Assembly (NCBI RefSeq): GCF_040529045.1
Contig: NZ_CP131914.1
Location: 1,100,501-1,164,500 of the forward strand
Length of the DNA: 64,000 nucleotides
Direction: 5' to 3'
Source: Xanthomonas indica
Lineage (GTDB): Bacteria; Pseudomonadota; Gammaproteobacteria; Xanthomonadales; Xanthomonadaceae
Shown: one piece after another, positions 46,526 to 54,648 of the stretch
Numbering within the stretch: position 1 is the stretch's first letter
Layout of the letters: every line of letters starts with the position of its first letter
Translations under genes and position numbers: made by a program
Notes under the pieces: generated by a model
Databases searched by the model: none
Told to the model about the DNA's origin: nothing
Seen by the model: only the letters and a program-made list of their open reading frames with translations

Positions 46526-48400
46526 ATGCTTGATCGCATCCGCCGTCGGCCCTTGCTGGCTGCCGTGTTGTCCGCTTCCCTGCTGTGCGCGCTCGGCACC
46601 GCCAGTGCCGCGCCCGACGCCTCCATCGCGGCGATGACCGCCACGCTGCGCGCCGCGCCGGTCACTTTCGACGTGCACCTGCCGGTGCGCGACCAGGCCG
46701 GGCTGGACGCGTTGCTGGCCGACATCCAGGATCCGCTCTCGCCCAAGTACCACCACTGGCTGACCCCGGCCGAATTCCAGAGCCGCTTCGCGCCGACACC
46801 GGCGCAGATCGCGCAGGTGCGCGCCGCGTTGCAGGCCGCACACATGAACGTCGTCGAGCAGGGCGCCACCCTGCATGTCAGCGCGAGTGCGGACAACGTC
46901 GAGCGGCTGTTCGCGGTTCCGCTGACCGCCGACGTGCAGCAGGGCAGCAAGGCCCGCCTCGCCGCGGCCGCGCCGTTGCAACTGCCGGCGGTGCTGCGCG
47001 ACACCGGGGCGACGGTGACCGGCCTGACCCGCGGCGCGCCGGCGATGCACGTCAACTGGCAGCGCTCGGCCGTCAAGAATCCCGCCAACCGCTACGGCGC
47101 CGGCGGCACCACGTATTGGTACAACGACCTCAAGCAGGCCTACGGCTATCCGTCCTACCAGGCCACGACCGGTGCGGCCGGGCAGCAGCGCCGGCTCGAC
47201 GGCACCGGCAGCACCATCGCCATCCTGATCAGCAGCGACGTGCTGGACTCGGACATCAAGGCGATGTTCGATCACGAAAATTTCAGCCGCTACGCCGCCA
47301 ACCACGCCACTCCGGCCCTGTACGCGCGCCATTACGTGGCCGGCGCCAAGCCGGGCCTGCAGGACGGCAACGACGCCGCGGCAGGCGAGGCCGCACTCGA
47401 TGTGGAGATGGCGCTCGGCGGCGCGCCCGGCGCGCACGTGCTGCTGTACGTGATCCCCGACCTGAGCGACGCCTCCGTGCTGGCCGGCTACCGGCAGATC
47501 GTGCAGGACAACCAGGCCGACGTGGTCAGCTCCTCGTTCGGCGTCTGCGAGCTGTACTACACGGCGGCCTACAACGGCGGCAAGGACTTCACCCCGCTGC
47601 TGCGTCCCTACGATGCGGTGTTCAAGCAGGGCAACGCACAAGGCATCACCTTCGTCGCCTCCAGCGGCGACAATGCCGGCCTGGACTGCGCCGACACGCA
47701 GTACGCGGTCGACCACAAGGATGGCCGCTTCGTCGCTGGCGTGGAGCATCCGGCAGCCAGTCCGCACGTGACCGCCGTCGGCGGCGGCAACCTGCTCACC
47801 GCCTACAAGAAGGGCACTCTGGAGTCGGGCTACAAGAGCGAAAGCGCCTACGGCGATCCGCTGCAGACCGCCGACTACTACGGCTTCGGCGCCAACCTGG
47901 CCGGCGGCTACTGGGGCGCCGGCGGCGGCGTCAGCACCCTGTTCCAGCGCCCGGCCTATCAGTTGCGTGCACTCGGCGGGACGCGCACGTCCATGCGTAC
48001 GCTGCCGGACATCGGCATGCTGGTCGGCGGCTGCCCTACGACCGCCACGCAGCCGTGCCGGGAGGGCGATAGCTCGGTGGCCACCTACTTCAAGGGTGGT
48101 ATCGAGGCGGTGATCGGCACCAGCGTCGCCGCGCCGGAGTTCGCCAGCGCGGTCGCGCTGCTGGTGGAGAAGCAGGGCCGCCAGGGCAATCTCAACGATT
48201 ACCTGTACCGCCTGGCCGCCAATGGTCCGGAGGCGCTGCATCGCGGCATCCCCGGCTACAACGGCGTGGTCGACAACAACCAGCCGATCAAGGGCAAGTA
48301 CAACTACACCGTCGGTCTTGGGACGCCGGTGGTGCGGCTGCTGATCGGTGCGCTGGATGCGGCGCCGGCGGGCGTGCCGCGCTCGCCGAGCAACCCCTGA
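46526..48400 (+). CDS. S53 family (sedolisin/kumamolisin) peptidase
   Basis: 624 aa with a signal peptide (Leu-Ala-Ala-Val-Leu-Ser-Ala-Ser-Leu-Leu, cleavage near Ala-Ser-Ala-Ala). A pro-kumamolisin activation domain spans about 35-175 (Ser-Pro-Lys-Tyr-His-His-Trp-Leu-Thr-Pro-Ala-Glu-Phe). The catalytic domain has Glu and Asp in Gly-Glu-Ala-Ala-Leu-Asp-Val-Glu and the Ser nucleophile in Gly-Thr-Ser-Val-Ala-Ala-Pro, plus Ser-Ser-Phe-Gly before it. These are secreted acid-active endopeptidases. A calcium-site-like Gly-Leu-Gly-Thr-Pro follows near the end. A secreted nutrient or virulence protease is the likely role (inference). Confidence 0.93.
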   Translation: MLDRIRRRPLLAAVLSASLLCALGTASAAPDASIAAMTATLRAAPVTFDVHLPVRDQAGLDALLADIQDPLSPKYHHWLTPAEFQSRFAPTPAQIAQVRAALQAAHMNVVEQGATLHVSASADNVERLFAVPLTADVQQGSKARLAAAAPLQLPAVLRDTGATVTGLTRGAPAMHVNWQRSAVKNPANRYGAGGTTYWYNDLKQAYGYPSYQATTGAAGQQRRLDGTGSTIAILISSDVLDSDIKAMFDHENFSRYAANHATPALYARHYVAGAKPGLQDGNDAAAGEAALDVEMALGGAPGAHVLLYVIPDLSDASVLAGYRQIVQDNQADVVSSSFGVCELYYTAAYNGGKDFTPLLRPYDAVFKQGNAQGITFVASSGDNAGLDCADTQYAVDHKDGRFVAGVEHPAASPHVTAVGGGNLLTAYKKGTLESGYKSESAYGDPLQTADYYGFGANLAGGYWGAGGGVSTLFQRPAYQLRALGGTRTSMRTLPDIGMLVGGCPTTATQPCREGDSSVATYFKGGIEAVIGTSVAAPEFASAVALLVEKQGRQGNLNDYLYRLAANGPEALHRGIPGYNGVVDNNQPIKGKYNYTVGLGTPVVRLLIGALDAAPAGVPRSPSNP

Positions 48401-48473
48401 CGCAGCGTGATGTAACGCGTTGGGCCCGGTTGCCGTGCCGGTGTCGTGGCAGCGACGCCGGTGCGGCAGCCGA

Positions 48474-49445
48474 TCAGGCCAGTGCCAGGCGGTCGCGGAT
48501 CAGCGCGGCCACGCGCGCGGTTTCGCGCAGCGGTGCGATGTCGGCGGCGTGCGCGTCGCCGGCATCCTCTGCCGGGAGCAGCCGGCCGCGTGCCTGCAGG
48601 GCGCGGTGGAAATCCAGGGCGCGGCCGCGCGCCGTCTCCGGCAGCAGCACCTGCACCGGCACGCGCGTGGCGCAGGCTTCCGACAGCAGGTTCACCGAAT
48701 CCGGCGTACACACCAGGCGCTGGGCCCAGCCGAGCAGGCCGGCGTAGGGATTGGCGCCATCGTCCGCGCCGCACCACACAACGCCCGGCACATCAACGAA
48801 CGTGCGACGCAGGGCCGCGGCCACCGCGGGCGGGGTCCTGCGCGATGCGCTGGCGAGAATGCTGCCGCCGTGCGTGCGCAACTGCGCGGCAATGGCGGCG
48901 AAGGCGTCCTGCGCCTGCGCGTCGCTCCACGGCGCCAGCCCGGACGGGCCACCCACCAACAGACCGACGCGCGGCGACGGCAGCGCGCCCAGTGCAGGAA
49001 ACGCCGCGCGCCCGGCGGCCAGCCAGGCATCGTCGATCGGATGCAGGCTGCCGAGCAGGGTCAGCACGTTGGCGCCGCGCAGGCGGTCGTGTTCCGGCAC
49101 CACCACCATGTCCCAGTGCCGCGGATCCAGCCGCGGGTCCAGGATCTGCACCACCTGGCTGCCGCGCGCGCGCAGCAGCCGCGTCGCCAGTGCCGCCTGG
49201 CGGCCGCAGCCCACGGCAAGTTGTGGCGGCTGCTGCAGCGAATCGGCGAAGGCGGCGCCGTAGGCATGCTGCGCGCCGGGCAGCATGCGCGGCGCCAGCC
49301 AGCGCCAGGGCATGTGCGGCTGCAGCAACTGCGGCTGGATCGGTGTGGTTGTCGGAAGCGCCAGCGCGGCGGCCAGCGCCTCGGCCTGGCGGGCGTTGCC
49401 GGCGCGGCCATCGCTAATCGCCCAGGTCGCGTCCGATCGTTTCAC
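48474..49445 (-). CDS. ELM1/GtrOC1 family protein (mitochondrial fission ELM1-like)
   Basis: 323 aa from GTG 49445, the first start ahead of the conserved [30 protein letters not shown] and Val-Val-Val-Pro-Glu-His-Asp are further ELM1-family marks. Bacterial members look like glycosyltransferases and often sit in lipid A or surface-sugar loci; a glycosyltransferase activity is inferred. The start lacks a good Shine-Dalgarno sequence. It is divergent from the nitroreductase gene, with 127 bases between them. Confidence 0.85.
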   Translation of the reverse strand: MKRSDATWAISDGRAGNARQAEALAAALALPTTTPIQPQLLQPHMPWRWLAPRMLPGAQHAYGAAFADSLQQPPQLAVGCGRQAALATRLLRARGSQVVQILDPRLDPRHWDMVVVPEHDRLRGANVLTLLGSLHPIDDAWLAAGRAAFPALGALPSPRVGLLVGGPSGLAPWSDAQAQDAFAAIAAQLRTHGGSILASASRRTPPAVAAALRRTFVDVPGVVWCGADDGANPYAGLLGWAQRLVCTPDSVNLLSEACATRVPVQVLLPETARGRALDFHRALQARGRLLPAEDAGDAHAADIAPLRETARVAALIRDRLALA

Positions 49446-49572
49446 GTTTGGTAGTAATCCGTTGCATCGCGGCCGGGTGTTGCGACAATCGTGCCACTCT
49501 ACACTGGCCGCCTCGCATCGGGACGGCCCCACCGGCATCCTGGCGCTTCCCTCGATCAAGGAACTTCCCCGC

Positions 49573-50163
49573 ATGTCCGACGCCTTGCACGACGCCGCCC
49601 TCGACCAATTGTTCCGCACCGCGCGCACCCAGAACGCATTCCTGGACAAGCCGGTGGGCGAAGACACCCTGCGCGCGCTGTACGACCTGGTGAAGTGGGG
49701 CCCGACCGCGGCCAACGGCAGCCCGGCGCGCTTCGTCTTCGTGACCTCGCCCGAGGCCAAGGAAAAGCTCAAGCCGGCGCTGTCCGAGGGCAACCTGGCC
49801 AAGACCCTGGCCGCGCCGGTCACGGTGATCGTCGCCCACGACGAAGATTTCCACGAGAAGCTGCCGTACCTGTTCCCGCACACCGACGCCAAGAGCTGGT
49901 TCGACGGCCCGCGCGAAGGCCGCAGCGAAGGCGCGTTCCGCAACGGCTCGCTGCAGGGCGCCTACCTGATCCTGGCCGCGCGTGCGCTGGGCCTGGATGC
50001 CGGTCCCATGTCCGGCTTCGACAACGCCAAGGTCGATGCCGCGTTCTTCGCAGGCACTGCGATCAAATCCAACTTCCTGGTCAACCTCGGCTACGGCGAC
50101 CCCAGCGGCCTGTTCCCGCGCCTGCCGCGGCTGAGTTTCGACGAGGCCGCGCGCATCGAGTGA
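49573..50163 (+). CDS. RutE-like nitroreductase (malonic semialdehyde reductase family)
   Basis: 196 aa, the same length as E. coli RutE. Family marks: Phe-Leu-Asp-Lys-Pro-Val near residue 25, [14 protein letters not shown] (FMN contact), Asn-Gly-Ser-Leu-Gln-Gly-Ala-Tyr and Gly-Pro-Met-Ser-Gly-Phe-Asp. RutE reduces malonic semialdehyde to 3-hydroxypropionate in pyrimidine breakdown. No other rut genes are visible, so here it may act more generally as an NAD(P)H:FMN reductase. Confidence 0.88.
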   Translation: MSDALHDAALDQLFRTARTQNAFLDKPVGEDTLRALYDLVKWGPTAANGSPARFVFVTSPEAKEKLKPALSEGNLAKTLAAPVTVIVAHDEDFHEKLPYLFPHTDAKSWFDGPREGRSEGAFRNGSLQGAYLILAARALGLDAGPMSGFDNAKVDAAFFAGTAIKSNFLVNLGYGDPSGLFPRLPRLSFDEAARIE

Positions 50164-50246
50164 GCGCGCGCGTTTCGCTTCCCTGTCCCACCGCAGGCCC
50201 GCGCCTGCCGCAGTTTCGTCCCATCACCCCTCCAAGGAGTTCCACC

Positions 50247-50885
50247 ATGACCAAGACCCGCAAACTGCTGCTCCCGCTCGCCATGGCCCTGGCCGTCGTC
50301 GTCGCCCAGCCCGCCACCAGCGCCTTCGCCGCGCCGGCCGCCGCCGCTGCCCCCGCCAAGGGCGTGTCCGGCACCTACACCCTCGACCCGGCCCACACCG
50401 ACGTGCTGGTGCAGTGGAGCCACTTCGGCTTCTCCAACCCGTCCGCGCACTTCGGCGACGTCGACGGCACCCTGGTCTACAACGCCCAGGACGTGAGCAA
50501 GTCCAGCGTCAACGTGACCCTGCCGCTGTCCGGCCTCAACAGCTTCACCGCCAAGTTCGACGAGCACCTGAAGAGCGCCGACTTCTTCGACGCCGCCAAG
50601 TTCCCGACCGCCACCTTCAAGAGCACCAAGGTGACCTCGGCCGGCGCCAACAAGCTGACCGTCGCCGGCGACCTGACCATCAAGGGCACGACCAAGCCGG
50701 TGGTGCTGGCGGTGACCCTCAACGGTGCCGGTCCGCACCCGATGAAGAAGGTGCCGGCGCTGGGCTTCGACGCCACCACCACGATCAAGCGCAGCGACTT
50801 CGGCCTGGGCGCCTACGTGCCCAACGTCAGCGACGAGGTGAAGATCCGCATCACCACCGAAGCGACCTTGAACGCCGCCAAGTAA
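50247..50885 (+). CDS. YceI family periplasmic lipid-binding protein
   Basis: 212 aa with a signal peptide cleaved near Ala-Phe-Ala. The YceI lipocalin-like domain begins Tyr-Thr-Leu-Asp-Pro-Ala-His-Thr and contains Asp-Phe-Phe-Asp-Ala, Lys-Phe-Pro-Thr-Ala-Thr-Phe, Gly-Asp-Leu-Thr-Ile-Lys-Gly-Thr-Thr-Lys-Pro-Val and Phe-Gly-Leu-Gly. Members bind isoprenoid or fatty chains in the periplasm. AAGGAG lies seven bases before the ATG, a strong ribosome-binding site. A terminator follows at 50940. Confidence 0.95.
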   Translation: MTKTRKLLLPLAMALAVVVAQPATSAFAAPAAAAAPAKGVSGTYTLDPAHTDVLVQWSHFGFSNPSAHFGDVDGTLVYNAQDVSKSSVNVTLPLSGLNSFTAKFDEHLKSADFFDAAKFPTATFKSTKVTSAGANKLTVAGDLTIKGTTKPVVLAVTLNGAGPHPMKKVPALGFDATTTIKRSDFGLGAYVPNVSDEVKIRITTEATLNAAK

Positions 50886-50939
50886 GCCTGTCTGCGCGCG
50901 GCGGTGGCGCTTCGTGCGCTGCCGTCCGCCCGTAACGCG

Positions 50940-50970
50940 AACGCCCGCCATTCGGCGGGCGTTTGCGTTT
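50940..50970 (+). terminator. Intrinsic terminator after yceI
   Basis: AACGCCCGCC (50940-50949) pairs with GGCGGGCGTT (50954-50963) around ATTC, followed by TGCGTTT. Usable mainly on the plus strand. Confidence 0.85.
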
Positions 50971-51004
50971 CCGGACGCGCGTTGCGCGTCGCGCCGTGGA
51001 CTAC

Positions 51005-51451
51005 CTACATCGCCTGTTCGATCGATAGCGCGTAGACCTGCACGCCATAACGGCTGAAGGTGGCGGTGGTGTCGCTGCCGATGTTCATCTCCTCCAGGGG
51101 CGTTCCCTGCGCATCGGCCAGGGTCAGCCGATAGATCGGCCCGAAACGCGTGGTGATGTCCGTGGGGCTGATCTTCACCCGGTAGGTGCCGTTGCCCTTG
51201 AGCGCCAGCGGTTCGGAGAGCTGACCCGGGATCAGTTGCAGGTCGGTCGATGGCTGGCGCAGGTCGCCCAGGACTTGCACCGCGAAGGTCTGCGTCTCGG
51301 GGAGGGCGCGGCCGACGGGGGGCGCGGTCTGTGGAGCGCTGGCACCGGTTGCCGCGGCAGATGCCGCGGCGGCGGGAATCATCGCGGCAATTGCAGTCGC
51401 AGCGGTACCGAACAGGAAGTTGCGGCGGCTATCGTTCGTATGCGTTGTCAT
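51005..51451 (-). CDS. Tat-signal exported protein of the RiPP operon
   Basis: 148 aa. The N-terminus carries a twin-arginine signal, Ser-Arg-Arg-Asn-Phe-Leu-Phe-Gly, followed by an Ala-rich hydrophobic stretch and an Ala-Ser-Ala cleavage region, so the folded protein is exported. The mature part (about 110 residues) is strand-rich and has no cysteine, metal motif or recognised domain. It is the last gene of a four-gene minus-strand operon, 24 bases after the second precursor peptide gene, which suggests a role with the exported peptide product (carrier, immunity or substrate; unknown). Confidence 0.75.
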   Translation of the reverse strand: MTTHTNDSRRNFLFGTAATAIAAMIPAAAASAAATGASAPQTAPPVGRALPETQTFAVQVLGDLRQPSTDLQLIPGQLSEPLALKGNGTYRVKISPTDITTRFGPIYRLTLADAQGTPLEEMNIGSDTTATFSRYGVQVYALSIEQAM

Positions 51452-51475
51452 GGCGATCCACCTGGTGGTTGCACG

Positions 51476-51745
51476 TCAGCCCTGGCCTGGGCCTGGGCCT
51501 GGGCCTGGGGTGGGGGTGATGCAGGAACCTTTGTTGGTGCAGTTGGTGTTGCTCCCTAACGAGTAGTCCTTTGTATTCGTGCAGGCCGGGTTGGTGCCAT
51601 TGCAGACTTCGTTGGTGGCGCGTATGCCGAAGCGCCGCGTTGCCAATGCTTCCACTGCAGCAGCGGTGGACGCTTCCGAGCCGTCGAACAGCACTTCGGC
51701 ATTCTTGCCTAGGGATATCTTGTCTGGGTCTATGCGGATGGGCAT
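51476..51745 (-). CDS. Cys-rich precursor peptide B of the RiPP operon
   Basis: 89 aa from ATG 51745. The leader-like half begins Met-Pro-Ile-Arg-Ile-Asp-Pro-Asp-Lys-Ile-Ser-Leu and runs to Gly-Ile-Arg at 40-42. The core-like half has Cys48, Cys55, Cys69 and Cys75 in Asn/Thr/Gly-rich sequence (Thr-Asn-Cys-Thr-Asn-Lys-Gly-Ser-Cys), then a Pro-Gly repeat tail (six-base tandem repeats in DNA). It shares length, the IDP-x-x-I-x-L start and the C-T-N-x-G-x-C motif with the peptide upstream of the radical SAM gene. The gap to that gene is 11 bases. A second substrate of the same enzyme is the simplest reading. Confidence 0.75.
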   Translation of the reverse strand: MPIRIDPDKISLGKNAEVLFDGSEASTAAAVEALATRRFGIRATNEVCNGTNPACTNTKDYSLGSNTNCTNKGSCITPTPGPGPGPGQG

Positions 51746-51756
51746 CGGGATGCATC

Positions 51757-52740
51757 TCAGGTGCTTGCCAAGGTGGAAAGCGGGCAACCAAGCGTTTGCT
51801 CGGAGAGATCGGAGAATCCGCTCATCCAACGACGCAGCTTGTCGTTTTCGATGTCGATGGTGCCGTCGGCATGGAGGCGCCCGAGATCGTTGCGATCATC
51901 GTTGAGCGCGACCGTGCATTTGCCGATCTTCCCGTTGGCGCGAATCATCAGCGAGTTCGGTTTTGCCGCATAGCAGATATATCCATCCAGGTGCTCTTCC
52001 GAAATCGGGCGTGCGTCCTTGGAGGGAAGATCGGTAGCGGCGGTGATATAGGCGATGGCGTCCAGGTAGCGGTCTCGCGGCAGCACCTTTTCCCCTATCG
52101 TGCTGCCGGCGCTCAAGTTCGAGACTTTGTGGAAGTACACCGAGAACCGTGGATCGTCGAGCAACTCGCGATGCAGGCTTGCGTAGAGGCGCCGCACGGA
52201 TTCAATGTTGTCCTGGTGCAGATGCAGCCGCAGCGAGATGGAAAAGCGCCCCGCGAGTGAGCGATAGGCGATGAGGTTGGACCAGATTTTCTCGAACGTC
52301 GCGCCTTTGTTGGCGGTGATGCGTGTTCTGTCGTGCCATTCTGCGTCGCCGTCCAGCGTGATCTGGAACTCGCGGTGCTGGAGTTCCGTAAAGCGTTGGA
52401 GCAGGGCGGGCTCCAGCAGATAGCCGTTGGTGGTAAAGCCGGCGCTGAAGGCGACGTCGTGTTGCGCGCAAACCGCATTGGCGTGTTGGCCGATCTCCAG
52501 GACGACATCGCGCGCCAGGAGGGGTTCCCCGCCGAACCAGGAGATATTGAGTCGATCCAGGTGGGGCGCGCGATTGGCGATCAATGCCTTGATGCCGCTG
52601 ACCACGCTAGGTTGCATGCGTCCTATCGCAAAGTCTTCGTAGCAATAGGTGCAGCGGAAATTACATTTCTCGGTCGGCAAAAGGATGAGAGACAGGATGC
52701 GCGGAGAAAGCGCCTCGGCGATGGTGGCCTCGCTCAGCAT
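51757..52740 (-). CDS. Radical SAM peptide-maturation enzyme (shortened SPASM)
   Basis: 327 aa. The radical SAM cluster motif Cys26-x3-Cys30-x2-Cys33 is Glu-Lys-Cys-Asn-Phe-Arg-Cys-Thr-Tyr-Cys-Tyr-Glu, with Trp-Phe-Gly-Gly-Glu-Pro-Leu (SAM binding) near residue 70 and Thr-Thr-Asn-Gly-Tyr later. The C-terminal part starts like a SPASM domain (Cys, about 13 residues, Gly-x4-Cys) but ends soon after one more Cys (Leu-Gly-Cys-Pro-Leu-Ser). Later SPASM cysteines are missing. Between two precursor-peptide genes it should install thioether or C-C crosslinks. The gene is less GC-rich than flanking genes, suggesting acquisition. Confidence 0.88.
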   Translation of the reverse strand: MLSEATIAEALSPRILSLILLPTEKCNFRCTYCYEDFAIGRMQPSVVSGIKALIANRAPHLDRLNISWFGGEPLLARDVVLEIGQHANAVCAQHDVAFSAGFTTNGYLLEPALLQRFTELQHREFQITLDGDAEWHDRTRITANKGATFEKIWSNLIAYRSLAGRFSISLRLHLHQDNIESVRRLYASLHRELLDDPRFSVYFHKVSNLSAGSTIGEKVLPRDRYLDAIAYITAATDLPSKDARPISEEHLDGYICYAAKPNSLMIRANGKIGKCTVALNDDRNDLGRLHADGTIDIENDKLRRWMSGFSDLSEQTLGCPLSTLAST

Positions 52741-52749
52741 CGGCGTGCC

Positions 52750-53019
52750 TCAACCGTTCGGCGAGGGCTGGCCGCCGGTTCGACAAGAGCCCACATTGGA
52801 GGCTTTGGAGCAGTCGCCTGTGTTGTTGCAGGTGTAATTCGTGGAGGAGCAGGTGCCGGAGTTGGTGCACGTTCCGGCATTTTCGCTCATGGGGCGAATC
52901 GCCCCCGCACTCGCTGAAGCGATTGCCGCGGCGCGCAATCGATGGTTGGCGAAGTTGATCGATCCGTCCGGGTTCAGCGTGATGCCGCGGGGATCGATCG
53001 CGTGAAATGCCTTGTCCAT
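52750..53019 (-). CDS. Cys-rich precursor peptide A of the RiPP operon
   Basis: 89 aa from ATG 53019. Leader: Met-Asp-Lys-Ala-Phe-His-Ala-Ile-Asp-Pro-Arg-Gly-Ile-Thr-Leu-Asn-Pro-Asp-Gly-Ser to about residue 43 (Ala-Ile-Arg-Pro). Core: five cysteines at 51, 57, 64, 70 and 79 in Asn/Ser/Thr/Gly-rich sequence, with Cys-Thr-Asn-Ser-Gly-Thr-Cys and Cys-Asn-Asn-Thr-Gly-Asp-Cys. The size, the leader/core split and the position nine bases upstream of a radical SAM gene mark it as a RiPP precursor. It is first in the operon. A hairpin hides its ribosome-binding site. Confidence 0.78.
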   Translation of the reverse strand: MDKAFHAIDPRGITLNPDGSINFANHRLRAAAIASASAGAIRPMSENAGTCTNSGTCSSTNYTCNNTGDCSKASNVGSCRTGGQPSPNG

Positions 53020-53023
53020 GTGC

Positions 53024-53061
53024 AAGCCGCCTCTCGAGATCCGTCGATGGGTAGGCGGCTT
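53024..53061 (-). promoter_or_regulatory. Ribosome-site hairpin in the 5' leader of precursor A
   Basis: On the transcript AAGCCGCCT pairs perfectly with AGGCGGCTT, nine base pairs around a 20-base loop. The 3' arm contains the purine-rich AGGCGG lying directly ahead of the ATG at 53019. Folding would occlude translation of the precursor, so a structural switch or protein could control it. The element is seen directly; regulation is inferred. Confidence 0.55.
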
Positions 53062-53186
53062 TGTAAAATGCAGGTCTCTGAAATATTGTGATTTATTTCG
53101 CAATTTCTTGGCGTGTCTACAGCACGGATGAGCGCTGCCCGCCCCACCTGCAATTGCACTTCGCCGGCTGGCGGCATGCCGGCGTG

Positions 53187-53978
53187 CTACTCGTCCTGGT
53201 CCCCGCCCGCCTTCCAATATCCGGTCGCCCGGATCCACTCCTTGGGCACGCCCAGGTGGCCTTCGACGAACTTGCGCATCATGCGCGCGCGGGCCGATTC
53301 GCAGGCGATCCAGTAGAACGCGTCGCCATCGGGCGGATCGAAGTCGCGCAGCGCGCCTTCCAGCAACTGGCTGCTGCGCGGGTCCACGCCGTTGCGCTCC
53401 AGCCAGGTGACGCGCAGCTCGGCGTCGCAGTCCAGCGTCTGCCGGTCGGCGTAGCCGGGGATCTCGATCAGTGCGTCCACCTCCGCGTCGGCCGGCAGGG
53501 TCTCCAGCCAACGGCCGATCGCCGGCAGTGCGGTTTCGTCGCCGATCAGCACGTAGGCGTCGAAATCGTCGGCGGCCACGAACGAGCCGCGCGGTCCGCC
53601 TACCACCAGCGCATCGCCGGGGTCGGCCTGCGCCGCCCAGCGGCAGGCGGGGCCATCGCCATGCAGCACGAAGTCCAGGGTCAGTTCCTGCGCGTCGGCG
53701 TCGTAGTGGCGCGGGGTGTAGTCGCGGGCGGGCGAGGGCAGCGCGTCGGCCGGATACACCGGGCCGTGCTCGGTCATCGTCGGCAGCACGAACGCGCCTT
53801 CGGGATTGGGGAAGAACAGCTTGACGTGGTCGTCCGGCCCGGCGCTGACGAAGCCGTCCAACTCGGGGCCGCCGACGACGATGCGGCGCATGTGCGGGGT
53901 CAGCGGTTGCGTGCGCAGCACCTGCAGATGACGCAGGCGCAGCGGGTGGCGCAGCAGGCGGTGTTCGTGAGTCGCCAT
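53187..53978 (-). CDS. Siderophore-interacting FAD-dependent ferric reductase (YqjH-like)
   Basis: 263 aa from ATG 53978. Siderophore-interacting protein family: an N-terminal FAD-binding barrel (Arg-Asp-Tyr-Thr-Pro-Arg, with the Arg-x-Tyr-Thr flavin motif), Gly-Pro-Arg-Gly-Ser-Phe, Gly-Asp-Glu-Thr-Ala-Leu-Pro-Ala-Ile and the C-terminal Arg-Ala-Thr-Gly-Tyr-Trp-Lys-Ala-Gly. These cytoplasmic enzymes reduce ferric siderophores to release iron. The PadR-type gene upstream (85-base gap) resembles E. coli YqjI, which represses the YqjH ferric reductase, so the two form a metal-responsive unit. Confidence 0.9.
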   Translation of the reverse strand: MATHEHRLLRHPLRLRHLQVLRTQPLTPHMRRIVVGGPELDGFVSAGPDDHVKLFFPNPEGAFVLPTMTEHGPVYPADALPSPARDYTPRHYDADAQELTLDFVLHGDGPACRWAAQADPGDALVVGGPRGSFVAADDFDAYVLIGDETALPAIGRWLETLPADAEVDALIEIPGYADRQTLDCDAELRVTWLERNGVDPRSSQLLEGALRDFDPPDGDAFYWIACESARARMMRKFVEGHLGVPKEWIRATGYWKAGGDQDE

Positions 53979-54063
53979 GGGAATCCTCGGAAGTGGGGGA
54001 GAGGGGTGGCGGGCGACGCGGACGCCGAAAGCGCTGATGTCCGCGTGCTGGCTGAAAGGGGAA

Positions 54064-54609
54064 TCAGGGGGGCGTGCCATCCATGCCGTCGGCAGCGGCA
54101 TTCAACAGCGCGGCGACGCGCTCGATCTCGTCCGGGTCCCAGCGTCCGTGCCGTGCCAGCAGGCCGTGCTTGATGCGGCGCATCGCCTCGCGCACCGGTG
54201 CCGGCACATTGGCACGCACCAGGGCGCGTGCGCTGTGCTGGGTGCGCTGCAGCGCCGCGTCCACCTGCGCGCGTTCGGCCCGCACGAAGGCCTGGCCGGC
54301 CTCGGTGATCGCATAGCGCTTGCGGGTGGCGTCGGCATCGGCCTGCACCAGGCCCTGCGCTTCCAACTGCGCCAGGGTCGGGTAGACCGTGCCGGCGCTG
54401 GGCGTGTACAGGCCATGGAACAGCTCGGCCACCGCGCGGATCAGCTCGTAGCCGTGGCGCGGCTGGGTCTCGATCATCGCCAGCAGCAACAGCCGCAGGT
54501 CGCCGTGGCCCAGCGGGCGCGGCCCGCGTGCACCACGGCCGCGGCTGGCCCGGTCGTCCTCGAACAGGCGGTGCGCGGGGTGCGGGCCAGGGGGATGGGG
54601 TCGTGGCAT
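54064..54609 (-). CDS. PadR-family regulator, YqjI-like
   Basis: 181 aa. The PadR winged helix includes Leu-Gly-His-Gly-Asp-Leu-Arg-Leu-Leu-Leu-Leu, His-Gly-Tyr-Glu-Leu-Ile-Arg-Ala and Tyr-Thr-Pro-Ser-Ala-Gly-Thr-Val-Tyr-Pro-Thr-Leu. All three blocks match E. coli YqjI as I recall it. The N-terminus has a reduced His/Pro segment (Pro-His-Pro-Pro-Gly-Pro-His-Pro-Ala-His) where YqjI has a long His-rich metal-binding region. YqjI is a nickel- and iron-responsive repressor of yqjH and of itself. Start at ATG 54609, directly abutting a palindromic operator. Confidence 0.88.
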   Translation of the reverse strand: MPRPHPPGPHPAHRLFEDDRASRGRGARGPRPLGHGDLRLLLLAMIETQPRHGYELIRAVAELFHGLYTPSAGTVYPTLAQLEAQGLVQADADATRKRYAITEAGQAFVRAERAQVDAALQRTQHSARALVRANVPAPVREAMRRIKHGLLARHGRWDPDEIERVAALLNAAADGMDGTPP

Positions 54610-54648
54610 TTCGATATGTCGAATTAGGTGCGGAAACGATATATCGAA
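54610..54648 (-). promoter_or_regulatory. Palindromic operator of the PadR/YqjI-like gene
   Basis: TTCGATAT (54610-54617) is inverted as ATATCGAA (54641-54648). Within them CGATATATCG (54638-54647) is a perfect 10-base palindrome and TCGATATGTCGA a near-perfect one. The site touches the start codon, fitting autorepression that also controls the ferric reductase gene behind it. Confidence 0.7.

Noticed and set aside
53060..53110. Sigma-70 promoter for the RiPP operon
   Set aside because: The stretch is AT-rich and contains TTGCGA, but no -10 box at 16-18 bases could be placed.
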